Shown piece by piece: positions 10,199 to 18,355 of a stretch of 64,000 bases of DNA; within the stretch, counting starts at the first letter, position 1, and each line of letters opens with the position of its first letter. Under the pieces are notes generated by a model, which did not search any database, was not told where the DNA came from, and saw only the letters and a list, made by a program, of their open reading frames with translations. This stretch comes from CAWFSE01 sp963697565. Lineage in GTDB: Bacteria; Actinomycetota; Actinomycetes; CAVWCF01. The stretch lies in the NCBI GenBank assembly GCA_963697565.1, contig CAVOOM010000007.1:682001-746000 (forward strand). Direction: 5' to 3'. A program made the translations under genes and the position numbers.

Positions 10199-10295
10199 CG
10201 ACCATCCAATGGGTGGGAGGCGCGGTGCCGCATCGTGGAACGGCGTTTCGGTCGCACAGCGTAGTCGCGGCCCCATGGACCCGGCACTTCGGCCG

Positions 10296-10301
10296 TACCC
10301 T
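10296..10301 (+). promoter_or_regulatory. Putative -10 of leaderless lipB promoter (TACCCT)
   Basis: TACCCT ends 6 bases before a GTG at 10308. This is the main reason to place the lipB start at 10308 and to assume an indel in the following C-run. Confidence 0.5.
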
Positions 10302-10307
10302 CGGGGC

Positions 10308-10984
10308 GTGCCCCCCTCGACGTGCGCCGGCTCGGCTGGGGCGAGCGCGCCATCCCGTACGCCGAGGGCTGGGACCTCCAGCGCGCCCTCCACGCCGCGC
10401 GGGTCGCCAACTCGATCCCGGACACCGTGCTGCTGCTGGAGCACGAGGCGGTCTACACCGCCGGCCGGCGCACCGATCCGTGGGAGCGCCCCTTCGACGG
10501 CACCCCTGTCGTCGATGTCGACCGCGGCGGCAAGATCACCTGGCACGGGCCCGGCCAACTGGTCGGCTACCCCATCGTGCGCCTCCCCCAGCCGCTCGAT
10601 GTGGTGGGGCATGTCCGGCGGATCGAGGGCGCCCTGATCGCCGCCTGCGCCGACCTGGGCCTGGCAGCCACCGCCGTGGCAGGGCGCTCGGGCGTGTGGG
10701 TCGCCGCCGACGAGCGCGGTCCCGACCGCAAGGTGGCGGCCATCGGGATCCGGGTCTCCCAGGGCGTGGCGATGCACGGGTTCGCGCTCAACGCCGACTG
10801 CGACCTGTCGGCGTACGGCCGGATCGTGCCCTGCGGCATCGCCGACGCCGGCGTGACCTCGCTGACCGCCGAGCTAGGCCGCGACATGACGGTCGCCGAG
10901 GCCGCCGACGCCGTCCTGCCGCACCTACTGGCGGCCCTGTCCCACCCGGGCGTGCTCGCCGCCGAAGGGGTCGGCCATGGCTGA
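10308..10984 (+). CDS. lipB: Octanoyl-[ACP]:protein N-octanoyltransferase (probable indel at the start)
   Basis: LipB moves octanoyl from acyl carrier protein to lipoyl domains. The protein has LLLEHEAVYTAGRRT, GGKITWHGPGQLVGYPI (with the catalytic-site His) and VAAIGIRVSQGVAMHG with the conserved Lys just before it. The catalytic Cys lies in GRIVPCGI. The uninterrupted frame begins with GTG at 10322. The GTG at 10308 has a perfectly spaced -10 and joins the same protein if one base is added or removed in the C6 run at 10311-10316, giving VPPLDVRRLGW; I take 10308 as the true start. It overlaps the next gene by 8 bases. Confidence 0.9.
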
Positions 10985-11318
10985 CGGCGCGCTGCTTGGC
11001 GACTGGAACGCCGAGCTGCTCGGCCAACCGCCGGCCTGGGTCCGCCAGCCCGAGCTGGGCTTCGACCCCGAGGGGCGCATGTACGGGTGCGGGGGCATCA
11101 ACCGCCTGATGGGGTCGTACACCGTCTCCGGCGACGTGCTGGCCTTCGGCGTGGTCGGCATGACGATGATGGCCGGGCCACCGGAGGCGATGGCCCACGA
11201 GCAGGCCTTCGTCGCCGCGCTCGCCGAGCCGCTCGACATCGTCGAGACCCCCGACGGCCTCGACCTCGCCCGCGCAGGCGCACCCGTGATCCGGCTGACC
11301 AGGGCCCCGGCCGCCTGA
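10977..11318 (+). CDS. META-domain protein (HslJ-like)
   Basis: 113 residues. The stretch GCGGINRLMGSYTVSGD followed by TMMAGPPEAM and EQAFVAAL matches the META fold seen in HslJ (asparagine-Arg-x-x-Gly-x-Tyr core and the M-A-x-P loop). No signal peptide is visible. The start overlaps lipB by 8 bases, so the two are translationally coupled. HslJ-like proteins are linked to stress tolerance in other bacteria; the function here is unknown. Its place between lipB and lipA is unusual but consistent with one transcription unit. Confidence 0.7.
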   Translation: MADGALLGDWNAELLGQPPAWVRQPELGFDPEGRMYGCGGINRLMGSYTVSGDVLAFGVVGMTMMAGPPEAMAHEQAFVAALAEPLDIVETPDGLDLARAGAPVIRLTRAPAA

Positions 11319-11340
11319 CCCCGCAGGGGCGGGAGGCTTC

Positions 11341-11346
11341 TAGACT
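11341..11346 (+). promoter_or_regulatory. Putative -10 of leaderless lipA promoter (TAGACT)
   Basis: TAGACT ends 6 bases before the GTG at 11353; no ribosome binding site is visible in between. Confidence 0.5.
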
Positions 11347-11352
11347 GCCGGG

Positions 11353-12275
11353 GTGACGGTCACCCCCGACGGCAGGCGCATGCTGCGCCTTGAGGTGCGC
11401 AACGCCGAGGTGCCGATCGAGCGCAAGCCGGAGTGGATCAAGACCCGGCTGCGGACCGGACCGGAGTTCACCGCGATGCGGCAGCGGGTCCGCGACGGCG
11501 GCCTGCACACGGTCTGCGAGGAAGCCGCCTGCCCCAACATCTACGAGTGCTGGGAGGACCGCGAGGCGACCTTCCTCATCGGCGGCGACCAGTGCACGCG
11601 TCGCTGCGACTTCTGCCAGATCGACACCGGCAAGCCCGACCCGCTCGACCGCGATGAGCCGCGCCGCGTCGCCGAAGCGTGCAGACAATGGGCCTGCGCT
11701 ACGCCACCGTCACCGGGGTCACGCGTGACGACCTCCCCGACGAGGGGGCCTGGCTGTACGCCGAGACGGTGAGCGCCATCCACCGGGTCAACCCGGGCAC
11801 CGGGGTGGAGCTGCTGGCGCCGGACTTCTCCGGGCGCCAGCACCTGCTCTCCGAGGTCTTCGCCGCCGCGCCGGAGGTCTTCGCCCACAACCTGGAGACG
11901 GTCCCTAGGCTGTTCAAGCGGATCCGCCCGGCCTTCCGGTACGACCGCTCGCTCGAGGTCATCGCCGCCGCCCGGGCCGCCGGACTCGTGGCCAAGTCCA
12001 ACCTGATCCTCGGCATGGGCGAGGAGGCGGCCGAGGTGGGCCAGGCCCTCACCGACCTGCGCGACGCGGGCTGCGAGCTCATCACGATCACGCAGTACCT
12101 CCGGCCGTCGGCGCGCCACCACCCGGTCACCCGCTGGGTCGAGCCGGCCGAGTTCGACGCGTACGCCGAGCAGGCGCGCGGCCTCGGCTTCGCCGGCGTG
12201 ATGAGCGGGCCGCTCGTGCGCTCGTCGTACCGCGCGGGGCGGCTCTACCGCGAGGCGCTGGCGGCCCGTGTCTGA
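11353..12275 (+). CDS. lipA: Lipoyl synthase, radical SAM (frameshifted)
   Basis: LipA inserts two sulfurs into protein-bound octanoyl groups. The auxiliary cluster motif (CEEAACPNIYECW) comes first and the radical-SAM motif CTRRCDFC (CxxxCxxC) follows near residue 80. After these the protein continues in another frame from about 11679 (TMGLRYATVTGVTRDDLPD) through NLILGMGEE to the serine-containing tail GPLVRSSYRAG. One base appears lost near 11679, where GEAVQTMGL would restore the frame. The lengths before and after sum to about 307 residues, normal for LipA. The start GTG follows a -10-like TAGACT by 6 bases. It overlaps the MOSC gene by 8 bases. Confidence 0.93.
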
Positions 12276-12826
12276 CGCCACCCTCGCCACGGTGGCGGGC
12301 ATCTTCGTGGGCGCGCCGGGCGCCGCGGACTCGGCCCGGGTCGACGTGCTGGCACTCGACTTCGGCGGGGTCGTCGGAGACCGGCACCACGGGCTCACCA
12401 TGCGCTCCACCGTGCGCGAGACCCGGGTGCACCCCAAGGGCACCGAGATCCGCAACAACCGCCAGCTGTCGCTCATCGACGAGGCGGAGCTGGCCGCCAT
12501 CGCGGCGGCGATGGGTGTCGACCGCGTCGACGGAGGGTGGGTCGGGGCCAACGTCACGACGGTCGGGCCTGCCGGACTTGACCCACCTGCCCGAGCTGAC
12601 CCGCCTGGTCTTCTCCGGGGGCGCCGTGATCGCGCTCAACGGCGAGAACCTCCCCTGCACCACCGCCGGCGCCGAGGTCGGCAGGCACGCCGGCACCCGG
12701 CCGTCCGACTTCCCCAAGGCCGCCCTCGGCCGCCGCGGGGTCACCGGCTGGGTCGAGCGGCCCGCCGCTATCCGCCCCGGCGAGACGATCACCGTCCTCG
12801 TCCCCCGCGCCGCCCGGGAGGGCTGA
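12268..12826 (+). CDS. MOSC-domain protein (frameshifted)
   Basis: About 185 residues. The GTG at 12268 overlaps the end of lipA. DFGGVVGDRHHG at the front and LPELTRLVFSGGAVIAL plus NLPCTTAG in the second part are the pattern of MOSC domains, which carry a conserved Cys that holds sulfur in molybdenum-cofactor sulfurases; the Cys here is in LPCTTAG. The frame changes near 12565 and ends with TGA at 12824-12826. The enzymatic role is unknown; co-transcription with a sulfur-inserting enzyme is suggestive but not proof. Confidence 0.7.
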
Positions 12827-12830
12827 CCGC

Positions 12831-13628
12831 ATGGCCGAGCTCGTCTACCCGCCCGTGATCGTCGCCGCCAAGGCCATGTTCGCCCTCGCCGGGCTGCGCT
12901 TCACCGTGACCGGCTCGGAGAAGGTCCCGGCGCGGGGCGGCGCGGTCGTCGCGATCAACCACACCGGGCACCTCGACTTCACCTTCGCCGGGATCCCCGC
13001 GCACGACCACCGCAGGCTCATCCGCTTCATGGCCAAGGACGCCATCTTCAAGAACCCCGTGGCCGGCCCGCTGATGCGCGGCATGAAGCACATCCCGGTG
13101 GACCGCGAGGCCGGCTCGGCCTCCTACCGCGCGGCCCTGGCGGCGCTCAAGGCCGGCGAGCTGGTCGGGGTGTTCCCGGAGGCGACGATCAGCCGCTCGT
13201 ACGAGATCAAGGAGTTCAAGACCGGCGCCGCCCGGATGGCCGCCGCGGCGGGAGTGCCGATCATCCCGATGGCGATGTGGGGGTCGCAGCGCGTCCTCAC
13301 TTACGGCCGCCGGCGCCCGGTCTCGCTGGCCACGATCCCGGTCTACATCGCCGTCGGCGACCCCGTCGCGGTCTCGCGGCAGGACGACGCGCCGAGGTAA
13401 CGGCCCGGGTGCGCGAGCAGATGGTGGACGCTGCTGGACGGCATCCAGGCCGTCTACCCCGACCGGCCCTCCTCCCCCGAGGACGCCTGGTGGCTGCCCG
13501 CGCGCCTAGGCGGGACCGCCCCCACGCCCGAGGAGGCCGCGGTGATCGAAGAGCGGGTGCGGGAGGAGCGCGCGGCCAAGCGGGCCGCCAAGCGCGCGGC
13601 CGAGGGACCCCCGCCGGACCAGGCGTAG
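12831..13628 (+). CDS. 1-acyl-sn-glycerol-3-phosphate acyltransferase, PlsC family (two frameshifts)
   Basis: The protein has the acyltransferase block I NHTGHLDF (HxxxxD), block III FPEATISRSYEIKEFKTG and VPIIPMAMWG. It acylates lysophosphatidic acid at the membrane. The first frame stops at 13400, but the sequence resumes in a second frame (EVTARVREQM, break near 13392) and again in a third (DGIQAVYPDRPSSPEDAWW, break near 13432) to TAG at 13626-13628. The restored protein has the charged C-terminal tail usual for actinobacterial homologues. It starts 4 bases after the MOSC gene, so it is part of the lipA unit. Confidence 0.85.
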
Positions 13629-13664
13629 CGGACGGCCCGGCTGGGTCGGCGGCCGGCGCCCCCG

Positions 13665-13670
13665 TACCCT
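13665..13670 (+). promoter_or_regulatory. Putative -10 of a leaderless promoter (TACCCT)
   Basis: TACCCT ends 6 bases before the ATG at 13677. Confidence 0.45.
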
Positions 13671-13676
13671 GCTCCC

Positions 13677-14369
13677 ATGCCCGACGCAGCCGCCAAGCCG
13701 AAGAAGCAGCGCTTCGCCCGGACCCGCCAGATCCGCGAGGCGTACGTCGTCACGCGGCGCAACGACCCGAAGATCGGCTGGATCCTCCTCGCGATCATGG
13801 TCGGCGTCTTCGGCGCGATGCTGGCGCTGGGGTTCGTGATCGGCCAGCCGCTCTGGCTCGGCCTGCTGGGCTTCTCGGTGGCGCTGCTCGTGACCACGAT
13901 CGTCTTCGGCCGCCGGGCGGAGGCGGCCGCGATCCACTCAATCGAAGGCCAGCCGGGCGCCGCCGCAGCCGTGCTCAACAGCCTGCGCAAGGGCTACACC
14001 GTGACCCCCGCGGTCGCGGTGACCCGCAACCAGGACATCGTGCACCGCGTCACGAGCCGGGCCGGGGTCGTGCTCATCGGCGAGGGCGCGCCCAGCCGCG
14101 TCGCCAACCTGATGTCCAACGAGCGGCGCAAGACCCAGCGGGTGATCGGAGACGCCCCGCTGCACGAGCTCATCGTGGGCACCGGACCTGGCGAGGTGCC
14201 GCTGCGCAAGCTCTCCTCGGCCGTGATGAAGCTGCCGCGCACCCTGCGGCCCAGCGAGGTCACCGACCTCAACTACCGGCTGAAGGCCCTCGGCGCGATG
14301 CAGCAGCCGGTGCCGATCCCCAAGGGTCCGCTGCCCAAGGGCGCCAAGCTGCCGAAGATGCCCACCTGA
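13677..14369 (+). CDS. DUF4191 integral membrane protein
   Basis: 230 residues. A basic N-terminus is followed by two close transmembrane helices (IGWILLAIMVGVFGAML and LWLGLLGFSVALLVTTI) and a cytoplasmic domain of about 150 residues containing GEGAPSRVANLMSNERRKTQR. This matches the actinobacterial DUF4191 family, usually found between lipA and glnA, as here. Function unknown. A -10-like TACCCT lies 6 bases before the ATG, so it probably has its own leaderless promoter. Confidence 0.85.
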   Translation: MPDAAAKPKKQRFARTRQIREAYVVTRRNDPKIGWILLAIMVGVFGAMLALGFVIGQPLWLGLLGFSVALLVTTIVFGRRAEAAAIHSIEGQPGAAAAVLNSLRKGYTVTPAVAVTRNQDIVHRVTSRAGVVLIGEGAPSRVANLMSNERRKTQRVIGDAPLHELIVGTGPGEVPLRKLSSAVMKLPRTLRPSEVTDLNYRLKALGAMQQPVPIPKGPLPKGAKLPKMPT

Positions 14370-14391
14370 CCGTACGCAGGCGGAAGCAGCG

Positions 14392-14928
14392 TCAGCGAGC
14401 GCGGACGGCCACCGAGCCGACCGCCTTGTCGTGCAGGCCGCGGCCGTCGCGGTCCCAGATCAGCGCCGGGATCGCCAGGCAGAGCAGCGCCGTACGCACC
14501 ACCGACCGCCACAGCCCGAGCGGCGAGCCGTCCAGGCGCACCACCCGCAGCCCCAGCAGGCGCTGTCCGAACGAGGCGCCGGCCAGCCAGGTGAGCACGG
14601 CCACCTCGAGCCCGAAGACGGCGAGGGTGACCAGGCTGCGGTCGGCGGCCGCGGCGGCGCTGTCGGCCCACACCGAGGTGCCCACGATCCAGCCGGCGAC
14701 GAACAGCGATCCGAACCAGTCAATGAAGAGCGCCCCCAGCCGACGGCCGAATCCGCTGACCGCACCCGGGCCGGCCTGGGGAAGCCCGAGCCGCTCGCCG
14801 CGGTAGCCGGCGCCCACCTCGTCCCCGGCCGCGCCCGGCCCCTCCAGCCAGGAGCCCACCTCGCGGCGGGTCAGCCCGGAGGCCGGCGGCTGCGCCGGCG
14901 TCGCGGGTCGGGTGGGTTCGTCGGTCAC
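14392..14928 (-). CDS. RDD-family membrane protein
   Basis: 178 residues. A Pro/Ala-rich N-terminus precedes three hydrophobic segments; the first contains RRLGALFIDWF, the place of the Arg-Asp-Asp signature, and the third region contains ASFGQRLLGLRVVR, typical of RDD proteins. Function unknown. The GTG start at 14928 has TAGCCT on the minus strand 6 bases upstream. The gene is convergent with DUF4191 and divergent from glnA, the conserved actinobacterial arrangement. Confidence 0.8.
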   Translation of the reverse strand: MTDEPTRPATPAQPPASGLTRREVGSWLEGPGAAGDEVGAGYRGERLGLPQAGPGAVSGFGRRLGALFIDWFGSLFVAGWIVGTSVWADSAAAAADRSLVTLAVFGLEVAVLTWLAGASFGQRLLGLRVVRLDGSPLGLWRSVVRTALLCLAIPALIWDRDGRGLHDKAVGSVAVRAR

Positions 14929-14934
14929 GCCACG

Positions 14935-14940
14935 AGGCTA
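14935..14940 (-). promoter_or_regulatory. Putative -10 of a leaderless promoter (TAGCCT)
   Basis: On the minus strand TAGCCT ends 6 bases before the GTG at 14928 of the RDD gene. Confidence 0.45.
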
Positions 14941-14983
14941 ACCCCGAGCGCGGCGGCCCGCTTGGCGCGGGCGCGAGGGGCCC

Positions 14984-15021
14984 GTAACACCCGCGAAACA
15001 ATCGGGACACGGCCGGGAAAC
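14984..15021 (+). promoter_or_regulatory. Double GlnR binding site upstream of glnA
   Basis: Four half-sites are spaced exactly six bases apart: GTAAC (14984-14988), GAAAC (14995-14999), GACAC (15006-15010) and GAAAC (15017-15021). This is the a1-b1-a2-b2 array described for the nitrogen regulator GlnR in actinomycetes (gTnAC-n6-GaAAC repeated). It ends 68 bases before the glnA start and just upstream of a -10-like TAGGGT. Binding here would be expected to control glnA in response to nitrogen. Confidence 0.85.
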
Positions 15022-15031
15022 CCCCCCTGCC

Positions 15032-15037
15032 TAGGGT
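15032..15037 (+). promoter_or_regulatory. Putative glnA -10 box (TAGGGT)
   Basis: TAGGGT lies 10 bases downstream of the last GlnR half-site and would give a leader of about 45 bases. The leader ends in a GGAGG ribosome binding site (15081-15085) before the ATG at 15090. Confidence 0.5.
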
Positions 15038-15089
15038 CCTCCCCAGATGACGGCGGCCGCACCGGGCACGCCGTCCCGAGGGAGGATGG

Positions 15090-16514
15090 ATGTTCGCCAA
15101 CGCCGACGAGGTGCTCCGGTACATCAAGGATGAGGATGTCGCCTTCGTCGACGTCCGGTTCTGCGACCTGCCGGGCGTCATGCAGCACTTCAACGTCCCC
15201 GCGCAGTCCCTGACCGCTGACTTCTTCACCGAAGGCCAGATGTTCGACGGATCCTCGATCCGCGGCTTCCAGGCCATCCACGAGTCAGACATGAAGCTCA
15301 TTCCGGACCCCACCACGGCGTTCCTCGACCCGTTCCGGGCCGAGAAGACGCTGGTCCTGAACTTCTCGATCCGCGACCCGTTCACCGACGAGCCGTACAG
15401 CCGCGACCCCCGCAACATCGCGGCGAAGGCCGAGGCGTACCTGCGCGGATCCGGCATCGCCGACACGGCGTTCTTCGGGGCCGAGGCGGAGTTCTACATC
15501 TTCGACGACGTGCGCTTCGAGACCAAGCAGAACGCCGGCTACTACTTCATCGACTCCATCGAGGGCGCCTGGAACAGCGGCCGCGAGGAGGAGGGCGGCA
15601 ACCGCGGGTACAAGACCCGGTACAAGGGCGGCTACTTCCCCGTCCCGCCGGTCGACCACTACGCGGACCTGCGCGACGCGATGTGCGTGGCGCTGGACAA
15701 GGTCGGCATCGAGGTCGAGCGCAGCCACCACGAGGTGGGCACCGCCGGCCAGGCCGAGATCAACTACAAGTTCAGCACCCTGCTGCACTCCGCCGACAAC
15801 CTGATGCTGTTCAAGTACATCATCAAGAACGTCGCCTGGGAGGCGGGCAAGACCGTCACCTTCATGCCGAAGCCGCTCTTCGGCGACAACGGCTCGGGCA
15901 TGCACTGCCACCAGTCGCTGTGGAAGGACGGCGACCCGCTGTTCTACGACGAGCTCGGCTACGCCGGCCTGTCGGACACCGCGCGCTGGTACATCGGCGG
16001 CCTGCTCAAGCACGCGCCGTCGCTGCTCGCCTTCACCAACCCGACGGTGAACTCCTACCACCGCCTGGTCCCCGGCTTCGAGGCCCCGGTCAACCTGGTC
16101 TACAGCCAGCGCAACCGCTCGGCCTGCATCCGGATCCCGATCACCGGCTCCAACCCGAAGGCCAAGCGCCTTGAGTTCCGCGTGCCGGACCCCTCGAGCA
16201 ACCCGTACCTCGCGTTCTCGGCGATGCTCATGGCCGGCATCGACGGCATCCGCAACAAGATCGAGCCGGTCGAGCCGGTCGACAAGGACCTGTACGAGCT
16301 GCCGCCGGACGAGGCCGCCAACATCCCGCAGGTGCCCGGCTCCCTCACGGACGTCCTCGACGCCCTGGAGGCCGACCACGACTACCTGCTCGAGGGCGGC
16401 GTCTTCACCAGCGACGTGATCGAGACCTGGATCGAGTACAAGCGCACCAACGAGGTCGACCCGATCCGGCTGCGCCCGCACCCGCACGAGTTCGAGATGT
16501 ACTACGACATCTGA
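15090..16514 (+). CDS. glnA: Glutamine synthetase type I (adenylylatable)
   Basis: 474 residues, the usual GSI-beta length. It makes glutamine from glutamate, ammonia and ATP as a dodecamer. Visible motifs are MFDGSSIRGF near the N-terminus, the metal/ATP region FFGAEAEFYIFD, and KPLFGDNGSGMHCHQS. The adenylylation site is VDKDLYELPPDE, with the target Tyr at residue 402. GlnE encoded at 26711-29710 would be the modifying enzyme. The start is preceded by GGAGG. The gene is monocistronic: GlnR site upstream, strong hairpin downstream. Confidence 0.97.
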   Translation: MFANADEVLRYIKDEDVAFVDVRFCDLPGVMQHFNVPAQSLTADFFTEGQMFDGSSIRGFQAIHESDMKLIPDPTTAFLDPFRAEKTLVLNFSIRDPFTDEPYSRDPRNIAAKAEAYLRGSGIADTAFFGAEAEFYIFDDVRFETKQNAGYYFIDSIEGAWNSGREEEGGNRGYKTRYKGGYFPVPPVDHYADLRDAMCVALDKVGIEVERSHHEVGTAGQAEINYKFSTLLHSADNLMLFKYIIKNVAWEAGKTVTFMPKPLFGDNGSGMHCHQSLWKDGDPLFYDELGYAGLSDTARWYIGGLLKHAPSLLAFTNPTVNSYHRLVPGFEAPVNLVYSQRNRSACIRIPITGSNPKAKRLEFRVPDPSSNPYLAFSAMLMAGIDGIRNKIEPVEPVDKDLYELPPDEAANIPQVPGSLTDVLDALEADHDYLLEGGVFTSDVIETWIEYKRTNEVDPIRLRPHPHEFEMYYDI

Positions 16515-16595
16515 GCCGGCCCACGGCTGATTGCGGCGACGCCCGCGCGCGAGAGGCAGCAGTCCAACCAGTCAGCTCTGAGGAACGCTCGCTCA

Positions 16596-16636
16596 CGACG
16601 AGGGGCCCGACCCGTTGCGGGTGGGGCCCCTCGTCG
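16596..16636 (+). terminator. Hairpin terminator after glnA
   Basis: Arms 16596-16608 and 16624-16636 (CGACGAGGGGCCC and its complement) pair perfectly over 13 bases, with further CCCG/CGGG pairing inside. It lies 82 bases after the glnA stop. There is no long T-run, as is common in high-GC genomes. Confidence 0.8.
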
Positions 16637-16686
16637 CCTCTACAGATCCGGCCAGGTGAGCCCGCGAGAGGTGGGTGGCGCAGCGA

Positions 16687-16697
16687 GTAACTGTTAC
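16687..16697. promoter_or_regulatory. Small palindrome GTAAC-T-GTTAC, possible operator
   Basis: A perfect 5+1+5 palindrome sits about 100 bases before the CPBP gene in an A/T-richer patch. The half-site resembles a GlnR a-half but the spacing is wrong for GlnR. The factor is unknown. Confidence 0.3.
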
Positions 16698-16794
16698 AGC
16701 GCCTGGCCGGCAGGCCGGGACGCGTGATCGGGGTTACGGTCCCTAGGCACCCGTGAGCGGTGCCCTTCACTCCTCCCGGATCGGAGTTCCAGGT

Positions 16795-17616
16795 ATGAGC
16801 ACCAGCGCCGGCGACACCAGGGCGACTGAGCAGGCGCCGACCTGGCGGGTTGCCCCATCCGTGCCCGTGGCCATCGGGGTGTTCATCGCGTACGTCGCGG
16901 TGTTCATCGGGCTCTCGTCGACCTCCGGGATCGACTACGACGACTGGTTCGACAGCGGCGCGAACGCCTTCCGAACCGCGGTGATCCCGCTGATCGGCGG
17001 GACCCTGGTCCTCATCGCCTTCCTGGTCTGGGCGCGGTGGGACTGGGTCTTCAAGGATCCGGAGAGGCTCCCCATGTCCGGTGCCCTGCGGGTTCCCTTG
17101 GTGCTCTTCGTGCTGGGGGTCGTGGTCCACTTCGCAGTCGCTGACTGGAGCGAGGCACCCGGCGACCTGATCCTGGCGATCCTCGCGGCGGGCATCCTGG
17201 TGGGCTTCGCCGAGGAGACGTTGTTCCGCGGCATCATCCTGCGCAGCCTGCGCACCAACCTGCGTCCCGAGGCGTGGGTCATGCTCATCTCGTCACTGTG
17301 GTTCGGGTTCTTCCACCTGACCAACCTGCTGAACGGGTCCCCAGCCGCGGTGGTGCTCAACCAGTGCGTGCAGGCTTCCGCTCTGGGAGTTGTGCTGTAC
17401 CTCTTCCGGCGGGTGCGCGGTCTGCTGGCCGTCGCCATGGTCGCCCATGGCATCTGGGACATGTCCGTGTTCTTGCCCCAGCCGTCGGGCACCCTCGCTG
17501 TCGCGGACCTCGCGGTGCAGGTGGTCGTCTTCCTCAGCGCCCTGGTCGCCGCGGTCATCCTGCTCCGCCGCGACCGCAAGACCGCGATGACAAGTGCCGG
17601 GATGCAGAACCTCTAG
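16795..17616 (+). CDS. CPBP-family intramembrane metalloprotease
   Basis: 273 residues from ATG 16795; GAG-rich sequence (CGGAG, 16781-16785) precedes it. An in-frame GTG at 16753 would add 14 residues of no evident use. About eight hydrophobic segments are present. The three CPBP (Abi, Rce1-like) motifs are EETLFRGIIL (EExxxR), FGFFHLTN (FxxxH) and HGIWD. Some members process or protect against peptides, but most are uncharacterised. It is the first gene after the glnA terminator, probably with its own promoter. Confidence 0.85.
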   Translation: MSTSAGDTRATEQAPTWRVAPSVPVAIGVFIAYVAVFIGLSSTSGIDYDDWFDSGANAFRTAVIPLIGGTLVLIAFLVWARWDWVFKDPERLPMSGALRVPLVLFVLGVVVHFAVADWSEAPGDLILAILAAGILVGFAEETLFRGIILRSLRTNLRPEAWVMLISSLWFGFFHLTNLLNGSPAAVVLNQCVQASALGVVLYLFRRVRGLLAVAMVAHGIWDMSVFLPQPSGTLAVADLAVQVVVFLSALVAAVILLRRDRKTAMTSAGMQNL

Positions 17617-17625
17617 CCCACCTAC

Positions 17626-17659
17626 GTCGCTCGCCCGGGCGTGGTCGCTCGCCCGGGCG
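17626..17659. repeat. Tandem 16-base direct repeat with internal palindrome before a -10 box
   Basis: The same 16 bases occur at 17626-17641 and 17644-17659 (period 18). Each copy contains the palindrome CGCCCGGGCG. A -10-like TACGAT follows at 17667-17672, so the second copy covers the -35 region. It may bind a regulator or be a small duplication. Confidence 0.5.
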
Positions 17660-17700
17660 CGCTTCGTACGATTGGAGACTGACCGCAAGGAGCAGGCCGC

Positions 17701-18243
17701 GTGGAGAACTACTCATCCCTCCTCCTTCTGGTTCTGCTCGTGCTCATCGTGCGGGAGAGCCGGCGGGGCACCGCGGTGGTCAAGTCAGATCCGAGCATCA
17801 AGCTGCAGAGCAGCGAGCGCTTCCGCACGCTCAGGATGCAGGTCCTCGAGCCGGCGGTGGCTCTCCTCGTCGTCGGGTCCCTGCTCGTGACCGACCTGGA
17901 GGGCGACCCCGTCCACGCGGTCATCGCATTGGTCGGCGGCGTCGCCGGGTTCGCGTTCGGCGCCTATCGGGCGCGGTCCACGTACGTCGCATCGGTCCCG
18001 GCCCACAGGGGCGTGATCCTGCGCTACAGCCTGGAGTCGTTCGCGGCGCTAGGGCTGCTGATCGTCATCAAGCTCGTGGCCGAGCAGGACCTGCTGCCCG
18101 ATGGCGACGTCTTCCGGGGCACCATCGCCGGGCTGCTGGGATTCCTCCTGGTCGAGTCCTGCGCCCGGGTGCTCACCCTGGTCCGCTACTACCGCCGAGA
18201 CGAGGCTGCGGCCGCCACATCCTCACGGGCCCCGGGAGCCTGA
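17701..18243 (+). CDS. Unrecognised four-helix membrane protein
   Basis: 180 residues, GTG start 8 bases after AAGGAG (17687-17692). An N-terminal helix (SSLLLLVLLVLIVRE) is followed by a basic loop, a pair of helices (VALLVVGSLLVTDLEG and HAVIALVGGVAGFAFGA), a helix near residue 110 (ESFAALGLLIVIKLVA) and a fifth weaker one (TIAGLLGFLLVESCARV). The tail is basic then Ala-rich. I do not recognise the family. It precedes the TPR regulator by 112 bases on the same strand, behind the tandem palindromes. Confidence 0.7.
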   Translation: MENYSSLLLLVLLVLIVRESRRGTAVVKSDPSIKLQSSERFRTLRMQVLEPAVALLVVGSLLVTDLEGDPVHAVIALVGGVAGFAFGAYRARSTYVASVPAHRGVILRYSLESFAALGLLIVIKLVAEQDLLPDGDVFRGTIAGLLGFLLVESCARVLTLVRYYRRDEAAAATSSRAPGA

Positions 18244-18355
18244 CCCGCACGTCACCGCCGGCCTGCCCCCGAGCCCCGCGACGCCCGCGTCGCGGCACGT
18301 CCCACGCGATTCGCCGCGTTTGCCTTTGCCGCCGTTCGGGACGAATATCGCCCAC

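Noticed and set aside
6593..10264. 1223-codon open frame on the plus strand
   Set aside because: It covers the opposite strands of the Gfo/Idh and MMPL genes. Those have clear domains and starts; this frame has none.
16687..16697. GTAAC-T-GTTAC palindrome as a third GlnR site
   Set aside because: GlnR half-sites need six-base spacing and a GAAAC partner; here the half-sites are one base apart. Kept only as an unknown possible operator.
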